A stretch of DNA of 64,000 bases from Salinigranum marinum (GTDB taxonomy: Archaea > Halobacteriota > Halobacteria > Halobacteriales > Haloferacaceae). Under the pieces are notes generated by a model that saw only the letters and a program-made list of their open reading frames with translations, was not told the origin of the DNA and made no database searches. How positions within the stretch are numbered: position 1 is the first letter of the stretch; every line of letters begins with the position of its first letter. The position numbers and the translations under genes were made by a program. Below, piece by piece: positions 16,900 to 24,663 of this stretch. The stretch lies in NCBI RefSeq assembly GCF_024228675.1, contig NZ_CP100461.1:1674001-1738000 (forward strand), written 5' to 3'.

Positions 16900-17364
16900 A
16901 TGGCACGAATGCACACCCGCCGCCGTGGCTCGTCCAGTTCGGACAAGCCGGTGGCAGACGAACCGCCGGAGTGGAGCGACGTCGACGCCGACGACGTCGA
17001 AGCACGAATCGTCGAACTCGCAGAACAGGGGTACGAGCCCTCCCAGATCGGGATGAAGCTCCGCGACGAGGGCGTCAAGGGAACGCCGATCCCGAACGTC
17101 AAACTCGCGACGGGCAAGAAGCTCACGGCCGTCCTCGACGAACACGACGCCGGGAGCGACCTCCCCGAGGACCTCACCAACCTGATGGAGCGGGCGATCC
17201 GCCTGCGTGAGCACATGGAGGCGAACCCCCAGGACGCCCAGAACAAACGCGCGCTACAGAACACCGAGTCGAAGATCCGCCGCCTGGTCAAGTACTACCG
17301 CGGCGACGAACTCGACGAGGAGTTCACCTACAGCTACGACGTCGCCGTCGAACTGCTGGAGTAG
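16900..17364 (+). CDS. rps15: 30S ribosomal protein uS15 (archaeal type)
   Basis: 154 residues. The N-terminal archaeal/eukaryotic extension begins MARMHTRRRG, then comes the shared S15 core with IGMKLRDEGVKGTPIPNVK and the RNA-binding helix HMEANPQDAQNKRALQNTESKIRRLVKYYR. It binds 16S rRNA in the platform of the small subunit. It heads an operon with the RecJ-like gene, whose ATG abuts its TAG, and with pcc1 and rps3ae. Confidence 0.98.
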   Translation: MARMHTRRRGSSSSDKPVADEPPEWSDVDADDVEARIVELAEQGYEPSQIGMKLRDEGVKGTPIPNVKLATGKKLTAVLDEHDAGSDLPEDLTNLMERAIRLREHMEANPQDAQNKRALQNTESKIRRLVKYYRGDELDEEFTYSYDVAVELLE

Positions 17365-18561
17365 ATGTCCGTCACCGCCGTCATGGAATCGCCACGAGGT
17401 CCACAGGCGCCGACGCCCGAGGAGGTCGCCGACGCGCTCGCCGACGCCCGGTTCGTCCGGGTCGTCGCCGCGCCGACCGGGGCCTCCCTCGCCGCCAGCG
17501 GCGTCGTCGCGCGTGCGCTTCGCGAGCGTGCGATCCCGTTCCAGGTGCGCGTCCGGCGCGCCTCCGCGTACGCGGTGACCGACGACGCGTTCACCCTCCG
17601 CGTGGGCTCGACCGGTCCCGCGGACCTGACGCTCGCGGAGCCGGCGCGGGCACCGACGATGGCCTTCGAGGTCGCCCGCGAGTTGGGGACCGACCCCGAC
17701 CCGCGGCTGGCGCTCGCCGGGGTCGCCGCGAGCGAGACCGACCCCGCGGTGTCGACGCTCGCCGACGTGGCGGGACTCGACCGCTCGCCCGGGGCGGGGG
17801 TGCCGGTCGCCGACCTCGCCGACGGCCTGGGCCACTCGACGCTCCTGCACGCCCCCTTCTCGGACGGGGCGGACGCCGCAGGGGCGATGCTCGCCGAGCT
17901 GGGACTGCCGGCCGAACTCGACGGGGACGCACGCCGGCGCGTCGCCTCGCTCGCGGCGGTCGAGACGACCACGGCTCCCGGCGCGACGCCGCGCGCGGCC
18001 GAAGCGGTCGCGCGGGCGCTCAATCCGCTCAGGCTCGACGACGCCCCCTTCGCGACCGTCGAAGGGTACGGCGACGTGCTCTGTGCGGTCGCCCGCGAAC
18101 GGCCGGGAACGGGGGTCGCCCTCGCGCTCGGTCACGACGCGCGGACGCCGGCACTGGAAGCGTGGCGGACGCACGCGCGGCACGCACACACGGCGCTCCG
18201 CGAGGCCGAGACGGCCCGCTACACGGGCGTCTTCGTCGTTCGAGTGTCGCTCCCGGCCGACGGGGGCGCGGACGCGAACTCGGACGACACCGAGCCGGAT
18301 GTCCACGCCCGACGGACGGCCGGCCGCCTGCGGACCGTCGCGCGACTCGCGCGGGACTTCCGCTCGCCGGAACCCACTGCGCTCGCCGTCGCCGACGGGA
18401 TCGCCGCGGCGGCGACCCACGACGAGGCGGTCGACGCGGCCGACGCGCTCGGAAGGGCCGTCGAGACAGCGGACGCCGACGGGACGGCCCGCGAGGCCGA
18501 CACCCGGTTCGCGGGCGACGCCGAGGCGTTCGAGACGGCGGTCCGGGAGGCACTGTCGTGA
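17365..18561 (+). CDS. RecJ-like protein without a recognisable DHH motif
   Basis: 398 residues. Position between rps15 and pcc1, and the opening strand ARFVRVVAAPTGASLAASGVVARAL, fit the archaeal RecJ/GAN-related proteins that accompany this ribosomal operon. However, the aspartates of the DxD motif and the DHH triplet that bind metal are not visible, so it is probably not an active nuclease. The C-terminal half is Ala/Asp-rich and helical. It may act as a partner of GINS or an active RecJ paralogue. Assignment to the family rests on context and weak similarity. An alternative ATG lies at 17383. Confidence 0.6.
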   Translation: MSVTAVMESPRGPQAPTPEEVADALADARFVRVVAAPTGASLAASGVVARALRERAIPFQVRVRRASAYAVTDDAFTLRVGSTGPADLTLAEPARAPTMAFEVARELGTDPDPRLALAGVAASETDPAVSTLADVAGLDRSPGAGVPVADLADGLGHSTLLHAPFSDGADAAGAMLAELGLPAELDGDARRRVASLAAVETTTAPGATPRAAEAVARALNPLRLDDAPFATVEGYGDVLCAVARERPGTGVALALGHDARTPALEAWRTHARHAHTALREAETARYTGVFVVRVSLPADGGADANSDDTEPDVHARRTAGRLRTVARLARDFRSPEPTALAVADGIAAAATHDEAVDAADALGRAVETADADGTAREADTRFAGDAEAFETAVREALS

Positions 18562-18905
18562 GACGAGCGGCGCTCCGGACGACGCACGCCTCCCCCGAGG
18601 CCGCGGCGGTCGTCGCGGGCGCGGTCGAGCCGGACAACACCGATTCGATGACGACGCGCGTCGACGGCGACGCGGTCGTGACGACGATCGAGCGCGAGGC
18701 GACTGGCGGGCTCCACTCGTCGGTCGACGACTACGTCGTGAACCTCACCGTGGCCGACCGGCTCGTCGACGCAGGGCGGCCCGCGGCCGGACGCGACGAC
18801 GCGACGGCGGCCGACGACGCGGACGGCACGACGGCGGACACACCGATAGACAGAACCGAACCGACAGACGACCAGACAGACACCACACACGACACCCATG
18901 AGTGA
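18558..18905 (+). CDS. pcc1: KEOPS complex subunit Pcc1
   Basis: 115 residues from a GTG that overlaps the previous stop (GTGA). The core (LRTTHASPEAAAVVAGAVEPDN, VVTTIEREATGGLHSSVDDYVVNL) matches Pcc1, the dimerisation subunit of the KEOPS complex that makes the universal t6A37 modification on tRNAs reading ANN codons. The last 35 residues are an acidic Thr/Asp tail typical of haloarchaeal proteins. Its end overlaps the start of rps3ae by 8 nt, so translation is coupled. Confidence 0.88.
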   Translation: MRRAALRTTHASPEAAAVVAGAVEPDNTDSMTTRVDGDAVVTTIEREATGGLHSSVDDYVVNLTVADRLVDAGRPAAGRDDATAADDADGTTADTPIDRTEPTDDQTDTTHDTHE

Positions 18906-19542
18906 ACGATCAGTTTCGAGACAGAAGCGCGGCAAGCGGTGGTACACCATCCTCGCACCCGAACAGTTCGACCGCGAGGAACTGGGGACCACCTTCGCCG
19001 ACGAACCGGAGAAAGTAGAGGGACGAACCATCGACGTGACGCTCGGCGAACTCACCGGCGACGCCGGTGCGAACAACACCAAGCTCACGTTCAAGATCAC
19101 CGAGGTCGCCTCCGATACAGCGTACACCGAGTTCATCAAGCACGAACTCACGCGCGACTACCTGCGGAGCCTCGTGCGCCGCGGCGCGTCGAAGGTCGAC
19201 GCCAACATCACCGTGTTGACGACCGACGACTACCGCGTCCAGCTCCAGCCCGCGGCCTTCACGACGAAGAAGGCCGACCGGAGCCAAGAGCAGGCCATCC
19301 GCAAGGTGATGGTCGACATCGTCGAGGAGGCCGCCAGCGAGCGAACGTACGAACAGCTCGTCGACAGCGTCGTCGAGGGTCGGCTCTCCTCCGCGATCTA
19401 CGGCGAGGCCAAGGTCATCTACCCGCTCCGCCGGGTGGAGGTCCAGAAGCTCACCCTCGAAGCCCGCCCCGCAGAGGTCGAGGCCGAAGAGGAGGCCGCC
19501 GTCGACGTCGACGCCGAGGAAGTCCCCGTCGACGAGGACTGA
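18898..19542 (+). CDS. rps3ae: 30S ribosomal protein eS1 (S3Ae)
   Basis: 214 residues. The N-terminus SVSRQKRGKRWYTILAPEQF and the central blocks TIDVTLGELTGDAG, SLVRRGASKVDANITV and YPLRRVEVQKLTLE are characteristic of archaeal/eukaryotic S3Ae. It sits near the mRNA exit side of the small subunit. The C-terminal 25 residues are acidic. Last gene of the rps15 operon; a T-run follows 24 nt after the stop. Confidence 0.97.
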   Translation: MSERSVSRQKRGKRWYTILAPEQFDREELGTTFADEPEKVEGRTIDVTLGELTGDAGANNTKLTFKITEVASDTAYTEFIKHELTRDYLRSLVRRGASKVDANITVLTTDDYRVQLQPAAFTTKKADRSQEQAIRKVMVDIVEEAASERTYEQLVDSVVEGRLSSAIYGEAKVIYPLRRVEVQKLTLEARPAEVEAEEEAAVDVDAEEVPVDED

Positions 19543-19565
19543 GCCGCCGTCGGAGGCGAGTTACG

Positions 19566-19572
19566 GTTTTTT
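19566..19572 (+). terminator. Poly-T terminator after rps3ae
   Basis: GTTTTTT about 24 nt downstream of the rps3ae stop. Archaeal transcription ends at such T-runs without a required hairpin. Confidence 0.5.
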
Positions 19573-19782
19573 GACTCACGAGGCGCGACGGTGAGAGAGA
19601 TCGCCGGGCGGTCGAGGCGACAGGATCGAAACGGCAGAGACGAGCGAGCACGGGAGCGCACGGTCCTCGTGGACGCCTCTACATCGTATGCCATTCACGA
19701 AGCTACACGAACACGAACCCACGCGTCTTACACGAACACACGACGTGCCACGGGTGTCGACCGAGAACACTCACGGAGCCAG

Positions 19783-20223
19783 CTACTCTTCGACGATGAT
19801 GGCCCCGACCATCCCGGCCTGTTCGTGCGGGATGCAGACGTAGTCGTATCTGCCCGCGATCTCGAAGGTGTGACGGAACGACTCCCCGGAGTCGATCTTC
19901 CCGCCGAGCCCCTCGCGCCAGGCCTCGCGGGCCGCCGACTCCCCGTCGAACCCGCCGCTGGCGAAGTAGTCGGCCTCCTCGGGGATGGCGTTCTCGTACG
20001 CCGTGACGGTGTGGCCGCGGGCGCTGGTGTTGTGCCAGACGACCTCCTCACCGACCGCGACGGTGATCTCGGGCGGGTTGAACGCGTTCGCGGTCATGCC
20101 GACGTCGAACTCGTCGCCGCTCCCGGTGACGAGCGCCGTACAGCCGGCGAGCGAGGCGACCCCCGTGACGCCGAGGGCGGCGAGGACCTGCCGTCGTGAG
20201 GCGGCGTCGCTGAGACGGCTCAT
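19783..20223 (-). CDS. Halocyanin (type I blue copper protein), Tat lipoprotein
   Basis: 146 residues. A twin-arginine-type signal (SRRQVLAALG) ends in a lipobox, LAGC, so the mature protein is lipid-anchored on the outside. The plastocyanin fold has the first copper histidine in WHNTSARGHTV and the C-terminal loop YVCIPHEQAGM, which supplies Cys, His and Met ligands. Halocyanins carry electrons to terminal oxidases in haloarchaea. The cytochrome oxidase subunit III gene is 8 kb away, so no direct operon link. Confidence 0.92.
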   Translation of the reverse strand: MSRLSDAASRRQVLAALGVTGVASLAGCTALVTGSGDEFDVGMTANAFNPPEITVAVGEEVVWHNTSARGHTVTAYENAIPEEADYFASGGFDGESAAREAWREGLGGKIDSGESFRHTFEIAGRYDYVCIPHEQAGMVGAIIVEE

Positions 20224-20391
20224 ACCTACCGGTCAGGACCGGGCGCGTAAATGTCGCGTGGTTTGGGACCCGCTCACAGAGCGTCGACGGCGGGCCGTCG
20301 ACCGCCGCGACAGGGGACGAGAGACGCCGACGGCTCGGCCGAGCGCGCCCGGATGTAAAGACGTAAAGCCGCTCTCGTTCACGCGGGAGGT

Positions 20392-21090
20392 ATGAAACCG
20401 CGGTTCGTCGGTCGGCTCGGCCTCGCGGACGCCGTCACTGTCTCGAACGCGGGGCTGGGCTTCGTCGCCGCGGTCGCCGCGACGGTCGACGTGGGCCTCG
20501 CGGCCCGCGTCATTCTCCTGGCGGCGATCACCGACGCGCTCGACGGCGTCGTCGCCCGCAAGGTCGGCTCGACGCCCGCGGGGCCGTACCTCGACTCGCT
20601 GGCCGACGTGGCCTCGTTCGGGGTCGCGCCGGCGTTGCTCGTCGCCTGCGTCGTCAAGGCCGAATGGCCGCTCGTCGCCGGAGCTGCGGTCGATCCGGGA
20701 CCGCTCGTGGCGGGCGTCGGCCTCCCGGCGGCGTTCGTCGCGATGGCGGTCATCCGGCTCGGGCTGTACACGGCGTACGACACGGACGTGAGCGAGACGC
20801 AGGGCGTCCAGACGACGCTCGCGGCGACCGTCCTCGCGGCGACCGTCCTCGCGGGCTTCGACGATCCGGTCGTGTTGGTGCCGCTCACGCTCGTGTTGGC
20901 CGTCCTGATGGTGACCACGATCACCTACCCCGACCTCCACGCACAGGACGCGCTCGTGATGGGGCTCGTCCAGTTCGCGGCGGTCGTCTCCCGGGGCTGG
21001 TACGGCCGGGGGTTCGCGTACGCCCTGCTGTTTCTCGCGCTCGGCTACCTCCTCTTGGCCCCGGTCCTGTACTGGCGCGACGGGCTCTGA
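20392..21090 (+). CDS. pssA: CDP-alcohol phosphatidyltransferase, archaetidylserine synthase type
   Basis: 232 residues with six or so hydrophobic helices. The CDP-alcohol motif DALDGVVARK followed by GPYLDSLAD gives the eight conserved residues of D-x2-DG-x2-AR-x8-G-x3-D-x3-D. It transfers a CDP-archaeol headgroup; the SLADVASFGVAPA ending is that of the serine-using branch. In Haloferax the enzyme of this type (PssA) is needed for archaeosortase-dependent lipid attachment of the S-layer protein. Nothing else of that pathway is visible here. Its own promoter should lie in the 168 nt upstream. Confidence 0.88.
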   Translation: MKPRFVGRLGLADAVTVSNAGLGFVAAVAATVDVGLAARVILLAAITDALDGVVARKVGSTPAGPYLDSLADVASFGVAPALLVACVVKAEWPLVAGAAVDPGPLVAGVGLPAAFVAMAVIRLGLYTAYDTDVSETQGVQTTLAATVLAATVLAGFDDPVVLVPLTLVLAVLMVTTITYPDLHAQDALVMGLVQFAAVVSRGWYGRGFAYALLFLALGYLLLAPVLYWRDGL

Positions 21091-21176
21091 GAACGGTTCG
21101 GGGGATTCGGGCGAGGACGGGCGAGGACCGCACGCGCCCGACGCCCGTCCATCGTCGGCGCGTCCGTCCCCCGCGC

Positions 21177-21452
21177 TCACATCCCCATGTCGGCGGCGGC
21201 GTCGGGGACGGGCAGATCGTGGGGGTTCACGCCGAGGAGTTCGCCGGCGTGGTCCAGCGCCATGTCGAAGCCGTAGTAGCGTTCGAGTTCGTCGCCGTCG
21301 GCGGTCGGCCGGATCTTCAACATGGCGTACCCCTCGCGGTTCTGTGCGACGGCCGCGGTCCGTCCGTCGCGGTCGAACGCGAGGACGCGCTCGGTGTCGG
21401 TCTCGTAGTAGCGGGCGGTCACACCGATGTCGTCCGCACGGGCCTCGCTCAT
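21177..21452 (-). CDS. Small conserved-looking hypothetical protein
   Basis: 91 residues. Strand-rich N-terminal half (GVTARYYETDTERVLAFDRDGRT) and a helix-forming second half (YYGFDMALDHAGELLGVNPHDL). No signal peptide, cysteines or membrane segment. The codon use and defined composition support a real gene. I do not recognise the family; the fold could be a small sensor or accessory domain. Confidence 0.7.
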   Translation of the reverse strand: MSEARADDIGVTARYYETDTERVLAFDRDGRTAAVAQNREGYAMLKIRPTADGDELERYYGFDMALDHAGELLGVNPHDLPVPDAAADMGM

Positions 21453-21628
21453 GCTTGTCGGGAAGGAGCGGAGGCAGGGAAAGCTGTCGGTTTTCGAGAG
21501 CGGATCGAGTCGGTTCGAGGGTGAACCGGATCGAGTCCGAGGCCGAGCCGAGAGTCGAACTCCGGCTGGTTTCGAGAACTGAGAGGGACAGGGGTACAGA
21601 TATCTCGGAACCCGGAGTGGACCATCAC

Positions 21629-22210
21629 ATGTCAGATGGCGATGCGCGGGCCGCTCTCGGAGACGCCGTCCTCGACGAGATGCTCAACGGCGGGATTCCG
21701 GAGAACCGCACGGTGCTCGTGACCGGCGGCCCGGGATCCGGAAAGAGCACGCTCGCGATGCAGTACCGCCAGACGGGACTGGCCGCCGGCGAGGACTGTC
21801 TGTACGTCGGTACCGAACAGACGATCGGCGAACTACGGGACTCCTTCTCGGGATTCAGCTTCGACGTCGACCACGAGAACCTGACGTTCGTCTCCGTCCA
21901 CGCCACCCTCGGCCAGACGACCGAGGGCGACGACGAACTCGCCCTCCAGTCACTCGACGACGAGGAATTGCTGTTGCACGTGACGAGTCCCGAGACGATC
22001 GACGACTGCGTCGCGCCGTTCTACCGCTCCACCACCGATCAGGTGCTCGACATCTGGCTCGAAGACGGCGGCTTGCAGTACGTCACGCTCCAGAAGTCGC
22101 CCTGCGGGTTCGTCGGCTCCACCTCGCTCGTTGAGTACGTCGACGAACCGCCGTACCTCCGCGTCCAGCGTCCGCCGGGGACGCGAGAGAACCCCTACGC
22201 CTGCGAGTGA
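21629..22210 (+). CDS. KaiC-like RecA-superfamily ATPase, shortened and lacking Walker B
   Basis: 193 residues. Residues 1-110 are a normal single KaiC domain start: LNGGIPENRTVLVTGGPGSG leads to the P-loop GPGSGKST (34-41) and the strand CLYVGTEQT. From about residue 115 the sequence jumps to what looks like the end of such a domain (DQVLDIWLEDGGLQYVTLQKS, 137-157). The central part with the hydrophobic Walker B strand and Asp is missing, roughly 50-60 residues compared with usual KaiC domains. Reading frame and codon use stay good throughout. It may be an internal-deletion relic, or a protein that binds but does not hydrolyse ATP. Confidence 0.7.
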   Translation: MSDGDARAALGDAVLDEMLNGGIPENRTVLVTGGPGSGKSTLAMQYRQTGLAAGEDCLYVGTEQTIGELRDSFSGFSFDVDHENLTFVSVHATLGQTTEGDDELALQSLDDEELLLHVTSPETIDDCVAPFYRSTTDQVLDIWLEDGGLQYVTLQKSPCGFVGSTSLVEYVDEPPYLRVQRPPGTRENPYACE

Positions 22211-22256
22211 CTGCCGGCGCGGCGGGCCAGAGACGAAAGCGCCGCGACGACGCGTC

Positions 22257-23402
22257 TCAGCCGTCGAGGACCTGATCGCCGATCGTGTTGCGGAGGATCT
22301 CGGAGGTGCCCTCGTAGATCTCGTTGAGCTTCGCGTCGCGGTAGAAGCGTTCGACGGGGAAGTCCTTCGTGTAGCCGTAGCCGCCGTGGATCTGGATCGC
22401 CTCGTTCGCCACCTCTCTCGAGACCTCCGACGCGTAGAGCTTCGCCTGGGCGGCCTCTTTCACGTAGGACTCGTCGCGGATCTTCAGGTCGGCGGCCCTG
22501 TGCATGAGCAGCTTCGCCGCCTGGAGCTTCGTGTCCATGTCCGCGAGCTTGTGTTTGATCGCCTGGAACTCGCCGATGGGCTGGTCGAACTGCTCGCGGT
22601 CGGTCGCGTACGAACGCGCCTCGTCGAGCGCCGCGCGAGCGATACCGACGCCGCGCGCCGCGATGGTGATGCGGCCGCCGTTGAGCGTCTTCAGCGCCTG
22701 GACGAACCCCTCGCCCTCCTCACCGATGCGCCGGTCGGCTGGCAGACGCATCCCGTCGAATCGCAACTCAGCGGTGGGACAGCCCTTGTCCCCGAGCTTG
22801 TGCTCCGTCCCCTCGACGTGGAAGCCCGCGTCCTCGTCCGGCCGGACGACGAACGAGGAGATGCCACGGTTGCCGGCTTCCTCGTCGGTCTTGGCGAACA
22901 GCGTGACCGTGTCGGCGACCGAGCCGTTCGAGATCCACAGCTTGGAGCCGTCGACGACGTACTCGTCTCCCTCCTTTCTGGCGACGGTCTCCATCGCCGG
23001 CACGTCGGAGCCAGCGCCGGCCTCCGAGAGCGCGAACGCGCCGATATCGTCGCCGAGGTTCAGCGGTTCGAGGTACTCCTGTTTCTGCGTCTCGCTCCCG
23101 AACTCGTAGAGCATGTTCCCGGCGAGGGAGGTGTGGGCGGCGACGACCGTCCCGAGGCCGCCGCTGCCGCGCGAGATCTCTTCGAGGCCGATGGCGTACG
23201 AGTGGTAGTCGAGGCCCGCGCCGCCGTACTCCTCGGGGAACGGCATCCCCAGGAGGCCGAGGTCGGCCATCTCCCCGACGAGATCGTGGGGGAACTCGTC
23301 GGCCTCGTCGATCTCCGCCGCGCGCGGCACGATCTCCTCGTCGACGAACTCCGCGACCATCTCGCGGATCTGTCTCTGTTCGGTCGTGAGGGCGAACTCC
23401 AT
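22257..23402 (-). CDS. Acyl-CoA dehydrogenase
   Basis: 381 residues from MEFALTTEQRQIREM; the 48-residue upstream extension is not coding. Matches the FAD-dependent fatty-acyl dehydrogenase family throughout: FPEEYGGAGLDYHSY, FALSEAGAGSDV (FAD contact), WISNGSVADT and GGYGYTKDFPVERFYRDAK near the C-terminus. The catalytic glutamate region IYEGTSEILRN is intact. Oxidises acyl-CoA to the 2,3-enoyl-CoA and passes electrons to ETF. No other beta-oxidation genes are adjacent. Confidence 0.95.
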   Translation of the reverse strand: MEFALTTEQRQIREMVAEFVDEEIVPRAAEIDEADEFPHDLVGEMADLGLLGMPFPEEYGGAGLDYHSYAIGLEEISRGSGGLGTVVAAHTSLAGNMLYEFGSETQKQEYLEPLNLGDDIGAFALSEAGAGSDVPAMETVARKEGDEYVVDGSKLWISNGSVADTVTLFAKTDEEAGNRGISSFVVRPDEDAGFHVEGTEHKLGDKGCPTAELRFDGMRLPADRRIGEEGEGFVQALKTLNGGRITIAARGVGIARAALDEARSYATDREQFDQPIGEFQAIKHKLADMDTKLQAAKLLMHRAADLKIRDESYVKEAAQAKLYASEVSREVANEAIQIHGGYGYTKDFPVERFYRDAKLNEIYEGTSEILRNTIGDQVLDG

Positions 23403-23550
23403 ACCCGCGCTTCGGTGGGTCCCGGCTTGAATGTTGGCGCGGAGCGACCCGCTTCGGCCCCGGGCGGACCCACGACGGCCAGAGCCGACCGCGGTGAGTC
23501 GAGTCCACACACCGACGCCCCCTCGCTCGGCGAGTGTATGTCCCACGAAC

Positions 23551-23557
23551 TTTTTAT
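23551..23557 (+). promoter_or_regulatory. Putative TATA box of the squalene/phytoene synthase gene
   Basis: TTTTTAT, 30-36 nt before the ATG at 23587, giving a leaderless or very short leader transcript. Confidence 0.55.
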
Positions 23558-23586
23558 GCCCCCATGCCTACATCCGGCTATCTCGA

Positions 23587-24663
23587 ATGTCTAGACACGT
23601 AGACCGCCCACCGGGGGTCGACGCCGATCTGGAGTGGTGTCACGAGGCGGTCCAGGGGGTTTCGCGAACGTTCGCCCTGACCGTGGACGTGCTCGAAGAG
23701 CCGATGTCGTCGTACATCTGCGTCGGCTATCTCGTCTGTCGAATCGCCGACACCGTTGAGGACGCCGACCACATCCCGCCGGCGGCCCAGGCGCGGATCC
23801 TCCGCCGCTACGACGCGGCGCTCGACCCTGACGACGAGACCACCATCGAGGCGTTCCTCGAGGGCGTCGAACCGTATCTCCCGGACGAGAAAGAGCGCTC
23901 CGAGGACTGGAGCGTCGTGGCCAACGCCCCGCGTGTGGTCCGCACCTTCGAGGGCCTCCCGCACGACGTCCGCGAGGCCGTCACACCGCCCGCGCGCGAG
24001 CTCGTCCAGGGAATGGCGATGTTCGTCGAGCGCTACGCCGAGACGGGCGGGCTCCGCATCCAGTCGCGCGAGGAGCTCGAAGAGTACTGCTACTACGCGG
24101 CTGGCACCGTCGGGAATCTCATCACGAACCTGGTCACCCGCGGCGACGTCGCCTCCGAGACTCGCACGAAGCTGTACGAGACCGCCGAGGAGTTCGGACT
24201 CCTCCTCCAGCTGGTGAACATCGCCAAGGACGTTCACGACGACTACGAGGAGGAGAACAACGTCTACCTCCCCGCGGAGTGGCTCGAAGAGGAGGGCGTC
24301 AGCCAGGAGGCCGTCCTCGACCCCGAGAACGCGACGGGAACCGCGGCGGTCGTCGAACGCACCGCCGACCACGCGACGGGCTTTCTCGACGACGCCCAGA
24401 CGTACCTCGAGACGGTCCCGCTCACCGACGGCAACACGCTCGCCGCGTGGGCGATCCCCTTCCTCCTCGCCGTGGGGACCCTCCGGGAGTTGCTCGCGCG
24501 GCCCGAGGACGCCGTCTCCACCCGCGGCGTGAAGATCTCACGGCAGGAGGTGTTCGCCGTCGTGGGCACGATGACGGGCAACGCCGGCCGGGACTCGCTC
24601 GCGGAGTTGAAAGAGAAGATCTACCGCCAGCCGTACCATCTGGCGCGGACGAGCGCCGACTGA
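23587..24663 (+). CDS. Squalene/phytoene synthase family protein (probably squalene synthase)
   Basis: 358 residues. Head-to-head prenyl synthase: the first Asp-rich motif is DTVED in CRIADTVEDAD, the second is DVHDDYEEEN in NIAKDVHDDYEEENN, and YLVCRIADTVED resembles the eukaryotic-type squalene synthase more than CrtB. It condenses two farnesyl diphosphates for squalene, or geranylgeranyl diphosphates for phytoene; haloarchaea carry both enzymes. The start at 23587 follows a well-placed TATA. It is convergent with the histidine kinase: their stops abut, at 24663 and 24664. Confidence 0.85.
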   Translation: MSRHVDRPPGVDADLEWCHEAVQGVSRTFALTVDVLEEPMSSYICVGYLVCRIADTVEDADHIPPAAQARILRRYDAALDPDDETTIEAFLEGVEPYLPDEKERSEDWSVVANAPRVVRTFEGLPHDVREAVTPPARELVQGMAMFVERYAETGGLRIQSREELEEYCYYAAGTVGNLITNLVTRGDVASETRTKLYETAEEFGLLLQLVNIAKDVHDDYEEENNVYLPAEWLEEEGVSQEAVLDPENATGTAAVVERTADHATGFLDDAQTYLETVPLTDGNTLAAWAIPFLLAVGTLRELLARPEDAVSTRGVKISRQEVFAVVGTMTGNAGRDSLAELKEKIYRQPYHLARTSAD

